DNA of 64,000 bases from Dehalococcoidia bacterium (GTDB taxonomy: Bacteria > Chloroflexota > Dehalococcoidia > Tepidiformales > Tepidiformaceae). Positions 25,135 to 36,379 of the stretch are shown one piece after another (position 1 is the first letter of the stretch; every line of letters starts with the position of its first letter). The stretch lies in NCBI GenBank assembly GCA_020847985.1, contig JADLBC010000040.1:38577-102576 (forward strand). The letters run 5' to 3'. The notes under the pieces are model-generated. The model was not told the origin of the DNA, made no database searches, and worked only from the letters and a program-made list of their open reading frames with translations. The position numbers and the translations under genes were made by a program.

Positions 25135-26018
25135 ACGCGCTGACGGAGCCGCTGGAGTACGCGTTCATGCAGCGGGCGATGGCGGAGATCGTGATCGTGG
25201 GGGCGCTGTGCGGGCTGGTGGGGTGCTTCGTGGTGCTGCGCGGGCTGGCGTTCATCGGGGATGCGCTGGCGCACGCGGTCTTCCCCGGGGTGGTGCTTTC
25301 GTACATGGCGGAAAAGAGCATCCTCATCGGCGCGTTCGTGTTCGGGGCGTTCACGGCGCTGGGGGTGGGGATCCTGGCGCGCAGCCGGCGGGTGAGCGAG
25401 GACTCGGCGATCGGGGTGATTTTCGCGGCGTTCTTCGCGGTGGGGGTGGTGCTCATCAGCCGCGAGGCGGGCTTCCGCAAGGACCTGGGGTCGCTGCTAT
25501 TCGGGAACGTGCTCGGCGTTTCGGAGAGTGACGTGCTCTGGACGGGGATCATCGCGGTGGTGGTGGCGGGGGTCGTGCTGGCATTTCTGAAGGAGTTCAC
25601 GCTGGTGGCGTTCGACGCGACGATGGCGCGGTCGGCGGGCTATCCGGTGTTCGCGCTTGACCTGCTGTTGCTGCTGCTCGTTGCGGCGACGATCGTGGCG
25701 AGCCTGCAGACGGTGGGGAACATCCTCATCCTCGCGCTCCTGGTGACGCCGCCGGCGACGGCACGGCTGCTCACGGACCGGCTGGGGCGAATGATGCTGT
25801 ATAGCGTGGGGGTGGCAATCGGGAGCGGGGTAGCGGGGCTGTACGTCTCGTACCACCTGGACACGGCGGCGGGCGCGACGATCGTGCTCGTGGCGACCGC
25901 GGTGTTCCTGGTGGCGTTCGTGGCGGCGCCGGACCACGGTCTCGCGGCGGCCTGGCTCCAGGCGCGGCGGGGCAAGCATCACGTGCACCACTATCACGTG
26001 GAAGACGAGGTGGGGTGA
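25131..26018 (+). CDS. znuB: Zinc/manganese ABC transporter permease
   Basis: A 295-residue integral membrane protein of the MntB/ZnuB/TroC type, with eight to nine helices. The EAA-like loop VAFDATMARSAGYPVFALDLLLLLLVAAT and ILILALLVTPPATARLLTDRLGRM are the family landmarks. The C-terminus is cytosolic and His-rich (RRGKHHVHHYHVEDEVG), which could sense or buffer metal. The start at 25131 overlaps znuC. Its TGA (26016-26018) touches the first heptamer of the intergenic hairpin repeat, so the transcript may end or be processed there. Confidence 0.93.
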   Translation: MNALTEPLEYAFMQRAMAEIVIVGALCGLVGCFVVLRGLAFIGDALAHAVFPGVVLSYMAEKSILIGAFVFGAFTALGVGILARSRRVSEDSAIGVIFAAFFAVGVVLISREAGFRKDLGSLLFGNVLGVSESDVLWTGIIAVVVAGVVLAFLKEFTLVAFDATMARSAGYPVFALDLLLLLLVAATIVASLQTVGNILILALLVTPPATARLLTDRLGRMMLYSVGVAIGSGVAGLYVSYHLDTAAGATIVLVATAVFLVAFVAAPDHGLAAAWLQARRGKHHVHHYHVEDEVG

Positions 26019-26162
26019 GCTATTAGCTGTTGGCTATTAGCTGTTTGTGGTGACCACGTGAGCAGCCGTCGGCCATCGGCGGGCAACCCCGGCGCGAACA
26101 GCAATGCGAGGGGCACGACCGCGCGTGGTCACCGCTAACAGCCAGAAGCTAAGAGCTAACAG

Positions 26163-26168
<6 letters not shown>
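26018..26168. repeat. Inverted heptamer array 1 (long-hairpin repeat)
   Basis: The left arm (26018-26045) is four consecutive heptamers of form AGCTNTT/GGCTATT, extended by GTGGTGACCACG. The right arm (26134-26168) is five heptamers of the complementary form GCTAANA/GCCAGAA, preceded by CGTGGTCACC. The two arms pair over about 42 bases with about nine mismatches and enclose a ~70-base core containing GCCGTCGGCCATCGGC. The core word is shared with array 2. The right arm overlaps the stop codon of gltD. The unit reads in steps of 7 without gaps. No ORF, target-site duplication or transposase is seen. Confidence 0.75.
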
Positions 26169-27603
<1,435 letters not shown>

Positions 27604-27611
<8 letters not shown>

Positions 27612-30600
27612 GGGCAGCTCCCACCGCGGGGCCGGGCTGGCCCTCCTGTTGGCCGTTCTCGCGCGCTTTGCGCTGTTCGTTGAGGACGCGCCGGTATTCG
27701 TTCGGCATGACCTTGATGAAGCGCGCGGCGGATGCGGGCCAATCGGCCAGGAGGTCGTGCGCGACGGTGCTGCCGGTGTATTCGATGTGGCGTTCGAGGA
27801 GGCCATGGACGAGTTCGCGGTCTTCGTGCTCGTCGAGCCTTTCGAGGCTGACCATTTCCATGTTGCAGTGGTTGGCGAAGGTGCCGTCTTCGTCATAGAC
27901 GAAGGCGACGCCGCCGCTCATGCCGGCGCCGAAGTTGCGGCCGGTGCGGCCGATGACGACGACGCGGCCGCCGGTCATGTATTCGCAGCAGTGGTCGCCG
28001 GTGCCTTCGACGACGGCGACGGCGCCGGAATTGCGGACGCCGAAGCGTTCGCCGGCGACGCCGCGGAAGAAGGCGGCGCCGCTGGTGGCGCCATAGAGGG
28101 CGACGTTGCCGATGAGGATGTTGGCTTCGGGAACGAAGGTGGCCTCGGCGGGAGGCCGGACGATGATCTTGCCGCCGGAGAGGCCTTTGCCCACGTAGTC
28201 GTTGGTATCGCCGATGAGGCGGAGGGTCATGCCGGAGGGCACGAAGGCGCCGAAACTCTGGCCGGCGGAGCCGCGGAAGGTGATGTCGATGGTGTCATCG
28301 GGGAGGCCGTTGTTGCCGTAGCGGCGCGTGAGTTCGCTCCCGGTGATGGTGCCGACGGTGCGATTGACGTTGCGGATGGGCAATTCGAGGACGACCTTTT
28401 CGCCGCGTTCGAGGGCGGGCTCAACGAGCTTGAGGATCTCCTGGTCGAGGGCCTTATCGATGCCGTGGTCCTGTTCGATGACGCGGCGGGTGGCGACTTC
28501 GTTCGCGATCTCGGGGCGGTAGAGGATGGCCGAGAGGTCGAGGCCCTGGGCCTTCCAGTGGTCGACGGCGCGGCGCATATCGAGGAGGTCGCTGCGGCCG
28601 ATGAGTTCTTCGAAGGTTCGGAAGCCGAGCTTCGCCATGTATTCGCGCACTTCCTCGGCGATGAACTGGAAGAAGTTGACGACGTATTCGGCGCGGCCGG
28701 CGAACTTCGCGCGGAGGGCGGGGTTCTGGGTAGCGATGCCGACGGGGCAGGTATCGAGGTGGCAGACACGCATCATGACGCAGCCCATGACGACGAGGGG
28801 GGCGGTGGCGAAGCCGAACTCTTCGGCGCCGAGGAGGGCGCCGATGACGACGTCGCGGCCGGTCTTCATCTGGCCATCGACCTGGACGACGATGCGGTCG
28901 CGCAGCTTATTGAGGACGAGGGTCTGCTGGGTTTCGGCGAGGCCGAGTTCCCAGGGGGCGCCGGCGTGCTTGATGGAGGTGAGGGGGCTGGCGCCGGTGC
29001 CGCCATCGTAGCCGGAGATGAGGACGACATCGGACTTCGCCTTGGCGACGCCGGCGGCGACGGTGCCCACGCCGACCTCGGCCACGAGCTTGACGCTGAT
29101 GCGCGCGCGCGGGTTGGAGTTCTTGAGGTAGTGGATGAGCTGGGCGAGGTCTTCGATGGAGTAGATGTCGTGGTGTGGGGGCGGGCTGATGAGGCCGACG
29201 CCGGGGGTCGAGTGGCGCACCTCGGCGATCCAGGGGTAGACCTTGTGGCCGGGGAGCTGGCCGCCTTCGCCGGGCTTGGCGCCCTGGGCCATTTTGATCT
29301 GGAGCTCATCGGCGTTCACGAGGTATTCGCTGGTGACGCCGAAGCGGCCGGAGGCGACCTGCTTGATGGAGCTGCGGCGGAGGTCGCCGTTGGCATCGGG
29401 CGTGAAGCGGCGGCGGTCTTCGCCGCCTTCGCCGGTATTGCTGCGGCCGCCGATGCGGTTCATGGCGATGGCCAGGGTCTCGTGTGCTTCAGCGGAGATG
29501 GAGCCGTAGCTCATGGCGCCGGTGGCAAAGCGCTTGAAGAGGCTCTCGGCGGGTTCGACTTCCTCGAGGGGGACCGGGTCGCGGTCGGGCTTGAGTTCGA
29601 AGAGGCCGCGGAGCGTGGCCATGCGCTCGCTCTGTTCGTTGACCATGCGGGTGTATTCCCGGAAGACGTCCATCTGCCCGGTACGGGTGGAGTGCTGGAG
29701 GCGGAACACAGTCTCCGGGTTGAAGAGGTGGTATTCGCCGTCCTTGCGCCACTGGTACTGGCCGCCCCAATCGAGCTCGGCGAGGCCGCCATCGCGCTCG
29801 GGGAAGGCGCGGTCGTGGTGGGCCATGGCCTCGACGGCGACTTCATCGATGCCGATGCCGCCGATGCGGGAGACGGTCTTCGTGAAGTAGCGGTCGATGA
29901 ACTCATCGTTGAGGCCGATGGCTTCGAAGATCTGGGCGCCGCGATAGCTCTGGATGGTGGAGATGCCCATCTTGGACATGACCTTGACGACGCCCTTCTT
30001 GATGGCCTTGAGGTAGTGCTTCGTGGCCTCTTCGGGGGACACCTGGACTTCGAGGTAGCCGCCATCCAGGAGGTCGTGGATGGTATCGATGGCGAGGTAG
30101 GGGTTGATGGCGCCGGCGCCATAGCCGATGAGGAGGGCGAAGTGATGGACTTCGCGCGCTTCGCCGGTTTCGACGATGAGGCCGACCTGGGTGCGCTTCT
30201 TTTCGCGCACCAGGTGGTTGTGCAGGCCGGCGACGGCGAGCAGCGCGGGAATGGGGGCGTTCTCGGCATCGACGCCGCGGTCGCTGAGGATGAGGACCTT
30301 GGCGCCGTTGGCGATGGCGCGGTCGGCATCGGCGTAGAGCTCGTCCATGGCGGGGGCGAGGCCGGCGGGGCCAGCCTTCGCGGGGAAGAGCATGGGGAGA
30401 ACGGTGGCGCGCAGGGCGGAATCGCGCAGGGCCTTGAACTGGGCCAGCTGTTCGTTATCGATGAAGGGCGAATCGAGGCTGACGAGGTGGCAGTTCTCGG
30501 GCTCGGGGTCGAGGAGGTTGCCCTCGGGGCCGATGACCGTCTTCACGGAGGTGACGAGCTCTTCGCGGATGGCATCGAGCGGGGGGTTCGTGACCTGGGC

Positions 30601-32172
30601 GAAGAGCTGCTTGAAGTAGTTGTAGAGGGGCTGGGGCCTATCGGAGAGGACGGCGAGGGGGGTATCGGTGCCCATGGAGCCGAGGGCTTCCTCGGAATTG
30701 CGGGCCATGGGGGTGAGGATGTACTTGAGGTCCTCGGTGGTGTAGCCGAAGGCGAGTTGCTGTTCGAGGAGGGCCTTGCCGCCGAACGCGGCGATGGGCT
30801 CGCCGGGGGGTGCGGCCTCGAGGGGGAGGAGGTTGTTGCGCAGCCAATCGGCGTAGGGGCGCTCGGTGGCGAGCTTATTCTTCAGTTCGGTGTCATCGAT
30901 GATGCGGCCTTCCTCGAGGCTGACGAGGAACATCTTGCCGGGCTGGAGGCGGCCTTTATGAAGGACGCGGTCGGGTTCGATGGGGAGCACGCCAACTTCG
31001 GACGCCATGATGACGAGGTCGTCCTTGGTGACGTAGTAGCGGGAGGGGCGGAGGCCGTTGCGGTCGAGGACGGCGCCGATGTTCTTGCCATCGGTGAAGG
31101 CGACGGAGGCGGGGCCATCCCACGGCTCCATGAGGCAGCTGTGGTATTCGTAGAAGGCTTTCTTTTCGGCGCTCATGGATTCGTGGCCGCTCCAGGCCTC
31201 GGGGATGAGCATCATCATGGCGTGGGGGAGCGGGCGGCCGGCGAGGACGAGGAGTTCGACGGCGTTATCGAGGCAGGCGGTATCGCTGCCCTTCTCATCG
31301 ATGATGGGGAGGATCTTGTGGATGTCGTCGAAGTGGGGCGAATCCATGAGGGCTTCGCGGGCGGTCATCCAGTTGATGTTGCCGCGGAGGGTATTGATTT
31401 CGCCGTTGTGGGAGATGTAGCGGTAGGGGTGGGCGAGGCGCCAGCTGGGGAAGGTGTTGGTGCTGAAGCGGGAGTGGAACATCGCGAGGGCGCTGATGAC
31501 GCGCGGGTCGGAGAGGTCCGGAAAGTAGGCGCGCAGCTGGGTGGCCGTGAGCATGCCTTTGTAGACGAGCGTGCGGCAGCTGAGGCTGGCGAAGTAGAAG
31601 TATTCGTGGTCGGCGATGCCGTAGCGGGCGATGGCCTTTTCGAAGCGCTTGCGGATGACGTAGAGCTTGCGTTCGAAGGCGTCGTCATCGGGGAGGCGGT
31701 CATCGCGGCCGATGAAGACGTGGAACATATCGGGTTCGACGGCGGCGGCGGTGGCGCCGACATCGGCGTTATTGGTGGGCACATCGCGCCAGCCGAGGAG
31801 GTACTGGCCTTCTTCCTCGACGATGGCGGCGAGGAGGGCCTGGGCCTGCTGGCGGGCACGGGGGTCGCGAGCGGCGAAGAAGAGGCCGACGCCATAGCGG
31901 CCGGCTTCGGGGAGGCGGATGCCGAGGGCGGCGCATTCGCGGCGGAAGAACTCGTGCGGAACCTGGATGAGGATGCCGGCGCCGTCGCCGGTGTTTACTT
32001 CGCAGCCGGAAGCCCCGCGATGGTCGAGGTGCTCGAGGGCGGTGAGGCCGTCGGTAACAATCTGATGGGAGCGCTGCCCCTTCAGGTGGACGACGAAGCC
32101 AACGCCGCAGCTATCGTGCTCGTGCCGAGGGTCATAGAGGCCCTGGGGGCCGGGCTGTCCGGGATGCACCAT
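27604..32172 (-). CDS. gltB: Glutamate synthase large subunit
   Basis: A 1522-residue ferredoxin/NADPH-GOGAT large chain that makes two glutamates from glutamine and 2-oxoglutarate. The N-terminal Ntn amidotransferase nucleophile is Cys22 ([11 protein letters not shown]); the prior 21 residues would be a removed propeptide. The central domain, FMN-binding barrel ([50 protein letters not shown]), 3Fe-4S cysteines ([20 protein letters not shown]) and the C-terminal beta-helix (GXGXG repeats) are all present. The ATG is at 32172. A Rex-like site lies in the leader (32260-32277). A frame antisense to it stays open throughout, an effect of codon bias. Confidence 0.97.
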
Positions 32173-32259
32173 GGTTGTTTAATCCAGCCGGAACTCCCAA
32201 ACCGTACCAACCGAGGGAATGCGCGGCGCGAATGCGGTGCCGGAGCGGCGATTCCGCGA

Positions 32260-32277
32260 TTGTGAAACAATTCCCAA
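32260..32277 (-). promoter_or_regulatory. Rex-like site in the gltB leader
   Basis: TTGTGAAACAATTCCCAA matches the Rex consensus TTGTGAAATATTTCACAA at 14 of 18 positions; an inner ATTGT-GAA-ACAAT (32259-32271) is a perfect palindrome. It is about 30 bases downstream of the predicted gltB -10. Binding would block transcription, but no experiment is known to me. Confidence 0.35.
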
Positions 32278-32305
32278 AGTACGAGGTGCGGCTTGGTGAG
32301 CCCAC

Positions 32306-32311
32306 AGTATA
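32306..32311 (-). promoter_or_regulatory. Predicted -10 for gltBD
   Basis: TATACT on the minus strand, about 135 bases before the gltB ATG; a good -35 is not evident at 16-18 bases. The leader between it and ATG holds the Rex-like element. Confidence 0.4.
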
Positions 32312-32415
32312 ACAACGGCGTCAACTCGCCCGTCCATGGGTGATTGTTTCAGGCGCATTAACTCTGTGAGCACGATCGAGGCTGTGGCGGCGGGCGGAGG
32401 GCGCGGGTGCGGGCC

Positions 32416-32421
32416 TATACT
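32416..32421 (+). promoter_or_regulatory. -10 element for the aminotransferase
   Basis: TATACT, 30 bases before ATG 32451, with no clear -35 box. TATACT or TATAGT recurs at similar distance before several genes in this window. Confidence 0.45.
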
Positions 32422-32450
32422 TGCCGGTATTCCGCCGCTGGAGGCCTTCG

Positions 32451-33683
32451 ATGACCGAGCCGTACTGGACGCCCGAGCACCTGGAAGAGGTGGTGAGCGC
32501 GCGGGCCCGCATCCTCGGTCCTGCCGTGTGGGCGGCGGCCGCGCCGGACCGGGGGCCGGTGATTTCGTTCTCGGGCGGGCTGCCGGACATCCCTTCGCTG
32601 CCGGGTGAGTTGCTGGTGCGGGCGACGAAGTGGGTGGTGGAGAACGACGAGAAGGAGGCGCTGGAATACAACGGCACGTTCGGGCCGCGGCCTCTGCGGG
32701 AGGCGATCGCGGAGCGCTCTTCGGCGATCGAGGGGATCCCGGTGTCGGTGGACCAGGTGATGGTGGTCTCGGGTTCGGCGCACGGCATCGGTGTGATGTG
32801 CGAGACGCTGCTGGACCCGGGCGATGTGGTGCTGGTGGAGAGCCCGAACTTCCCGGGGAGCATGCGCACCATCCGGAGCTTCGGCGCGGTGCAGATCCCG
32901 GTGGCCATGGACGAGCTTGGCATGCGCGTGGACCTGCTCGAGGAGGAGATGAAGAAGCTCGCGGACCAGGGCAAGCGGGCGAAGTTCCTCTACTGCATCC
33001 CCACGCACCAGAACCCGGCGGGCTGCACGCTGCCGATGGACCGGCGCGAGCGCATCGTCGAGCTGGCGCGGGAGTACAACACGTTCGTGCTCGAGGACGA
33101 TGCCTACGGCGAGCTCTGGTTCGAGAAAACGCCGCCGCCGTCGCTGTTCGCGCTGAGTGGCGGCGACCACGCGGTGAAGATTTCGAGCTTTTCGAAGATC
33201 CTCGCGACGGGCCTGCGCCTGGGCTGGACGATGGGCCCGGTTTCGTTGACAGCACGGATGGCGGCGCTGCGCTACGACATGGGGTCGAGCTCGTTCCTCG
33301 GGCGGGTGGTGGCGCGGGCGATGCGCAGCGGCGAGCTCGATGACCACATCCGCGAGCTACGGCGCATCTACCTGCGGAAGCTGGAGCGGGTGGAGGACGG
33401 CATCCGCCGCTACTGCGCGGACTATTGCACGTACACGCGGCCGGATGGGGGATTCTTCCTCTGGCTGATGCTGCGGCCGGGCATGAATTCGCGGGACGTG
33501 CAGATGGCGGCGAACGCGCGGAACGTGATCATCGGGCAGGGGCCGCAGTTCTTCGCGGATGGCGTATCGACGAACCACCTGCGGCTGGCGTTCAGCTATG
33601 TGGCGATGGAGGACATCGAAGAGGGCATGCACCGGCTGGGGGAGGCGATGGCGGAAGTGGCGGCGAAGGGCGCCGGGAAATAG
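32451..33683 (+). CDS. PLP-dependent aminotransferase, 2-aminoadipate/LysN type
   Basis: A fold-type I aminotransferase (410 residues) in the Aro8/LysN/MocR-like group. VISFSGGLPDIPSLP is the usual N-terminal stretch, VVSGSAHGIGVMCETLLDPGDVVLVESPNFPGS the PLP phosphate part, YCIPTHQNPAGCTLP and EDDAYGELWFE hold the Asn and Asp, and SSFSKILATGLRLGW has the Schiff-base Lys (about residue 249) with the distal Arg. It transaminates a 2-oxo acid with a dicarboxylic or branched amino acid; the substrate is unassigned. GGAGG precedes ATG 32451. Confidence 0.9.
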   Translation: MTEPYWTPEHLEEVVSARARILGPAVWAAAAPDRGPVISFSGGLPDIPSLPGELLVRATKWVVENDEKEALEYNGTFGPRPLREAIAERSSAIEGIPVSVDQVMVVSGSAHGIGVMCETLLDPGDVVLVESPNFPGSMRTIRSFGAVQIPVAMDELGMRVDLLEEEMKKLADQGKRAKFLYCIPTHQNPAGCTLPMDRRERIVELAREYNTFVLEDDAYGELWFEKTPPPSLFALSGGDHAVKISSFSKILATGLRLGWTMGPVSLTARMAALRYDMGSSSFLGRVVARAMRSGELDDHIRELRRIYLRKLERVEDGIRRYCADYCTYTRPDGGFFLWLMLRPGMNSRDVQMAANARNVIIGQGPQFFADGVSTNHLRLAFSYVAMEDIEEGMHRLGEAMAEVAAKGAGK

Positions 33684-33698
33684 GGGGAGAACGGACCG

Positions 33699-34268
33699 AT
33701 GGCAGCGCCGCAGATCGTGCCGAGGCTCACGGCGGAGGAGTTCTGGAAGCTCCCCGGGCCGCCGCATGGCGGGAAGATGGAGCTGGTCGAGGGTGAGGTG
33801 GTAATACACATGCCAGTAGGCGGGCCGCATTCGGAACTGGTTATCGCCCTCGGGGCATTCCTCCTCGGCTTTGCGCGGTCTCACGGGCTTGGGCCGGTGG
33901 GGACGGAGTGCGGCTTCGTGCTGGCACGGAACCCCGACATCGTCTTTGCGCCGGACCTGCATTTCGTTCGCAGCGAGCGGCTGATCGGCGGGAAGATGCC
34001 GGCAGCGTTCTTCGATGGCGTTCCGGACCTGGCCGTGGAGGTCGTGAGCCCGGACGACACGGACCGCGCCGTGAACGCGAAGGTGCTCGCGTACCTCGCC
34101 GCGGGGACGCCGCTGGTGTGGGTCGTGCGCCCGGAGGCGGCGACGGTGACGGTGCACCGCCCCAACGGCGACGCGCACACGTACGGCGCGGGCGACGTGC
34201 TCGGCAGCGCGGATGCCGGCTTCGCGGTCGAAGGGTTTTCGCTGGCGCTGGCGGAACTCTTCGCCTGA
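33699..34268 (+). CDS. Uma2-family endonuclease-like protein (DUF820)
   Basis: A 189-residue PD-(D/E)xK-fold protein of the Uma2 family. Recognised by GPPHGGKMELVEGEVVIH, APDLHFVRSERL (Asp), LAVEVVSPDDTD (Glu) and NAKVLAYLAAGTPLVWVV (Lys), which together make the usual active-site set. Members often occur in large paralogous numbers in Cyanobacteria and Chloroflexota; the DNA substrate is unknown. It follows the aminotransferase after 15 bases, with GGGGGAGAA as ribosome site. A second copy (52727-53287) lies between two heptamer arrays. Confidence 0.9.
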   Translation: MAAPQIVPRLTAEEFWKLPGPPHGGKMELVEGEVVIHMPVGGPHSELVIALGAFLLGFARSHGLGPVGTECGFVLARNPDIVFAPDLHFVRSERLIGGKMPAAFFDGVPDLAVEVVSPDDTDRAVNAKVLAYLAAGTPLVWVVRPEAATVTVHRPNGDAHTYGAGDVLGSADAGFAVEGFSLALAELFA

Positions 34269-34307
34269 GCTGCTCGCGCGCGGTTCGTCGCCACACGAGC
34301 GGGCCGG

Positions 34308-34313
34308 TATACT
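34308..34313 (+). promoter_or_regulatory. -10 element before the muconolactone-isomerase-like gene
   Basis: TATACT 22 bases before GTG 34336; a weak TTCGTC could be the -35 at 18 bases. It would drive the small three-gene set to 35435. Confidence 0.4.
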
Positions 34314-34335
34314 GCTCAGCCTCAGGGGGTACGCC

Positions 34336-34620
34336 GTGCTCTTTTCCGTTCGTCTCGTTTCGCGCCAGCCCGCCGACATGGCCGCCGAGACGTGGCAGGG
34401 CATCGTTTCGGACCAGCTGCGGGCGGTAAAGGCGCACTACGAGCAGGGGAAGATCCGGGCGATCTACCGGGAGACGGGCGTTGGGGTGCTGGCCATCTAC
34501 GATGCGGCCGACGCGCGGGAGATGGACCAGTTGCTGGCGGGACTGCCAATGGCGCGCTTCTTCGTGGACACCACGGTGCATTCGCTGTGGGACATGGCGC
34601 CCGCGCTGCAGGGCAGCTGA
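34336..34620 (+). CDS. Muconolactone delta-isomerase-like protein
   Basis: A 94-residue dimeric alpha/beta barrel. VLFSVRLVSRQPADMAAETWQGIVSDQLRAVKAHYEQGKIRAIYRETG, then ADAREMDQLLAGLPMARFFVDTTVHSLWDM, is the layout of the MIase family (PF02426). In the beta-ketoadipate path that enzyme moves a double bond of muconolactone, but many distant members have other jobs. GTG 34336 is preceded by CAGGGGGT; longer starts run into Uma2. It is followed four bases later by a flavin reductase, suggesting a small aromatic or lipid oxidation set. Confidence 0.7.
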   Translation: MLFSVRLVSRQPADMAAETWQGIVSDQLRAVKAHYEQGKIRAIYRETGVGVLAIYDAADAREMDQLLAGLPMARFFVDTTVHSLWDMAPALQGS

Positions 34621-34623
34621 GCG

Positions 34624-35118
34624 ATGGCGCATGTGAGCCCGGAGGACTTCAAGGGGGCGCTCGGGTCGTGGGCGGCGGGGGTGGCGGTGGTGACGACGCG
34701 CCACGAGGGGCTCGTGTACGGGATCACGGTATCGAGCTTCGCTTCGCTTTCGGTGGAGCCGCTGCTGGTGCTGGTGTGCCTGGCGAACACGAACCGCATC
34801 CCGGGGATGATCCGGGAATCGGGGCGGTTCGCGATTAGCCTGCTGGCGGACGACCAGGAGGATGTCTCGCGCTATTTCTCGACTTCGGGGCGGGAGCCGG
34901 CGCTGAACTTCGAGGGCGAATTCGGGACGATCGAGTGGCACACGGGGAGCCCGATCATCGACGGGGCGATCGCGCACCTGGACTGCGAACTGCATGAGCT
35001 GTTGCCGGGTGGCGACCACACGATCGCGGTGGGACGGGTGCTCGGCGCGGCCTTCGAAGCGGAAAAGAAGCCGCTCATCTATTTCCGGCGGGGATACCGC
35101 CAGGTCGTGTTGGAGTAA
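34624..35118 (+). CDS. Flavin reductase family protein
   Basis: A 164-residue flavin reductase-like split barrel. FKGALGSWAAGVAVVTTRHEGLVYGITVSSFASLSVEPLLVLVCL is the FMN-binding signature (S-F-x-S-x-S-x-x-P) and LADDQEDVSRYFST and YFRRGYRQVV complete it. It reduces FMN or FAD with NAD(P)H for a partner oxygenase. The ATG follows the upstream stop after three bases, so it is translated with the MIase-like and ABM proteins. Confidence 0.9.
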   Translation: MAHVSPEDFKGALGSWAAGVAVVTTRHEGLVYGITVSSFASLSVEPLLVLVCLANTNRIPGMIRESGRFAISLLADDQEDVSRYFSTSGREPALNFEGEFGTIEWHTGSPIIDGAIAHLDCELHELLPGGDHTIAVGRVLGAAFEAEKKPLIYFRRGYRQVVLE

Positions 35119-35123
35119 TCGCG

Positions 35124-35435
35124 ATGGCCGTGAAGGTGTTGATCGAACGGCGGGTGCTGCCGGGGCAGGAACGGCGGGCGCTGGAGCTGCTGCGTACGCT
35201 GCGGGCGCGCTGCCTGCAAGAGCCGGGCTACATCAGCGGGGAGACGCTGCGGGACAGCGAGGATGCGCACAACATCATCGTGATCAGCAGCTGGTTCGGG
35301 CTGATGGACTGGCGGCGATGGCACGGGTCGCAGGAGCGCAAGGACCTGGAGTCGCAAATTCGGCAGCTATTGGCCGCGCCGGAACGGGTGCGGGTGCTGC
35401 TGGAGGGGTTGAGCGAGAGCCATTCGGGGGCTTGA
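35124..35435 (+). CDS. Antibiotic-biosynthesis-monooxygenase (ABM) domain protein
   Basis: A 103-residue ABM-like barrel: VKVLIERRVLPGQERRALELLRTLRARCLQEPGYISGETLRDSEDAHNIIVISSWFGLMDWRRWHGSQER. Such one-domain proteins oxidise polyphenols or degrade heme without cofactors. It may be the partner of the reductase five bases upstream. This is one of four loci in the window with this fold (12285, 34336, 35124 and the duplicated 47392). Confidence 0.8.
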   Translation: MAVKVLIERRVLPGQERRALELLRTLRARCLQEPGYISGETLRDSEDAHNIIVISSWFGLMDWRRWHGSQERKDLESQIRQLLAAPERVRVLLEGLSESHSGA

Positions 35436-35496
35436 ACGGGCGCGTTTTGCGCCTGCGCGAATGCCGGGGTTAGTATCCCCAGCGGAGGTTGTGGCT

Positions 35497-36210
35497 GTGT
35501 CACCTGCGCTTGCCTTCCTCGGTGTGTCGATTCTCGGCACCTGGGGCCTTGCTTCGATTGCCCTCATTGCGGGGGGCATCATCATGCTGTTCTTCCCCGG
35601 CGACGCCCAGGTGGACGGCGATAACGTTCTTGGCGGCATCGTCATGTTGCTCGTGGGCCTGGGATCGATGGGCGCGATGCTGCAGGTGACGATGGGCCCG
35701 CTCCTGGGGATGGACCCGCCGCTGCCGACGGCGGCGAAGAAGAACGTCCCTGCTTCGCGGCTGACGCGCTGGGTGAAGGCCGGCCTGCTCCGGGACTTCC
35801 CGGACGGCACGCCGAAAGAGGTTCGCCTGCGCAGCAAGCGTGTGCTCATCACGCGGGTGGGCGATACGGCGACGGCGATGAGTGCGCTCTGTTCGCACGC
35901 ACGGCTGCCGCTGGCGGGGCTCCCGGGTTCGCCGGTGAAGCCGATTGCGCTGCGCGACGGCTGCGTGACCTGCCCGTTCCACGGCGCGATGTTCGAGGCC
36001 GATTCGGGGAAGGTTGTGCGGCAGCCGTTCGACAGTGCCTGGAATAGCGCGCATCCGCTGCTCGGCGGGATGCAGGCGCCGCTGTTCAAGCTCCTCTCGG
36101 CGCTCCCGGCGCCGAAATACCTGAAGCCTTCGATGGAAGCGGAGACGATGCAGACCTACCCGGTGCGCATCGAGAACGGCGAAATCGAGGTGGCGCTGCC
36201 GCCGAAGTAG
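35497..36210 (+). CDS. Rieske 2Fe-2S membrane protein
   Basis: A 237-residue protein with two transmembrane helices (LAFLGVSILGTWGLASIALIAGGIIMLFF and GGIVMLLVGLGSMGAMLQV), then an exterior or cytosolic Rieske domain. The cluster ligands are C-S-H in SALCSHARLPLAG and C-P-F-H in CVTCPFHGAMFEADSG, so the two-Cys/two-His set is complete. It could act in electron transfer near a membrane oxidase. GTG 35497 fits GGAGG at eight bases; ATG 35461 and GTG 35491 are other options. A strong terminator follows. Confidence 0.85.
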   Translation: MSPALAFLGVSILGTWGLASIALIAGGIIMLFFPGDAQVDGDNVLGGIVMLLVGLGSMGAMLQVTMGPLLGMDPPLPTAAKKNVPASRLTRWVKAGLLRDFPDGTPKEVRLRSKRVLITRVGDTATAMSALCSHARLPLAGLPGSPVKPIALRDGCVTCPFHGAMFEADSGKVVRQPFDSAWNSAHPLLGGMQAPLFKLLSALPAPKYLKPSMEAETMQTYPVRIENGEIEVALPPK

Positions 36211-36233
36211 GCGGGAGCGAAAGTGGAATCGCG

Positions 36234-36263
36234 AAGGCGGGCTCGCTTGCGGCCCGCCTTTTT
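36234..36263 (+). terminator. Rho-independent terminator after the Rieske gene
   Basis: AAGGCGGGC and GCCCGCCTT pair over nine bases around a 9-base loop and are followed by TTT (five T in all), 24 bases after the stop. Confidence 0.8.
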
Positions 36264-36345
36264 CGCGCCCCGCCGGGCGCGCGGCGCGGGCGACGGGAGA
36301 TCGATTCCGGGCGGGAAACGGGGCCGGGCCGCCAGTGGGAACCCG

Positions 36346-36354
36346 TGCTATAGT
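36346..36354 (+). promoter_or_regulatory. Extended -10 promoter of the MaoC pair
   Basis: TGCTATAGT, i.e. an extended -10 (TG-n-TATAGT), 25 bases before GTG 36380. No good -35 is present, as expected for extended -10 promoters. Confidence 0.5.
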
Positions 36355-36379
36355 CCCGGGCATTCAGGGAGGGCGACTG

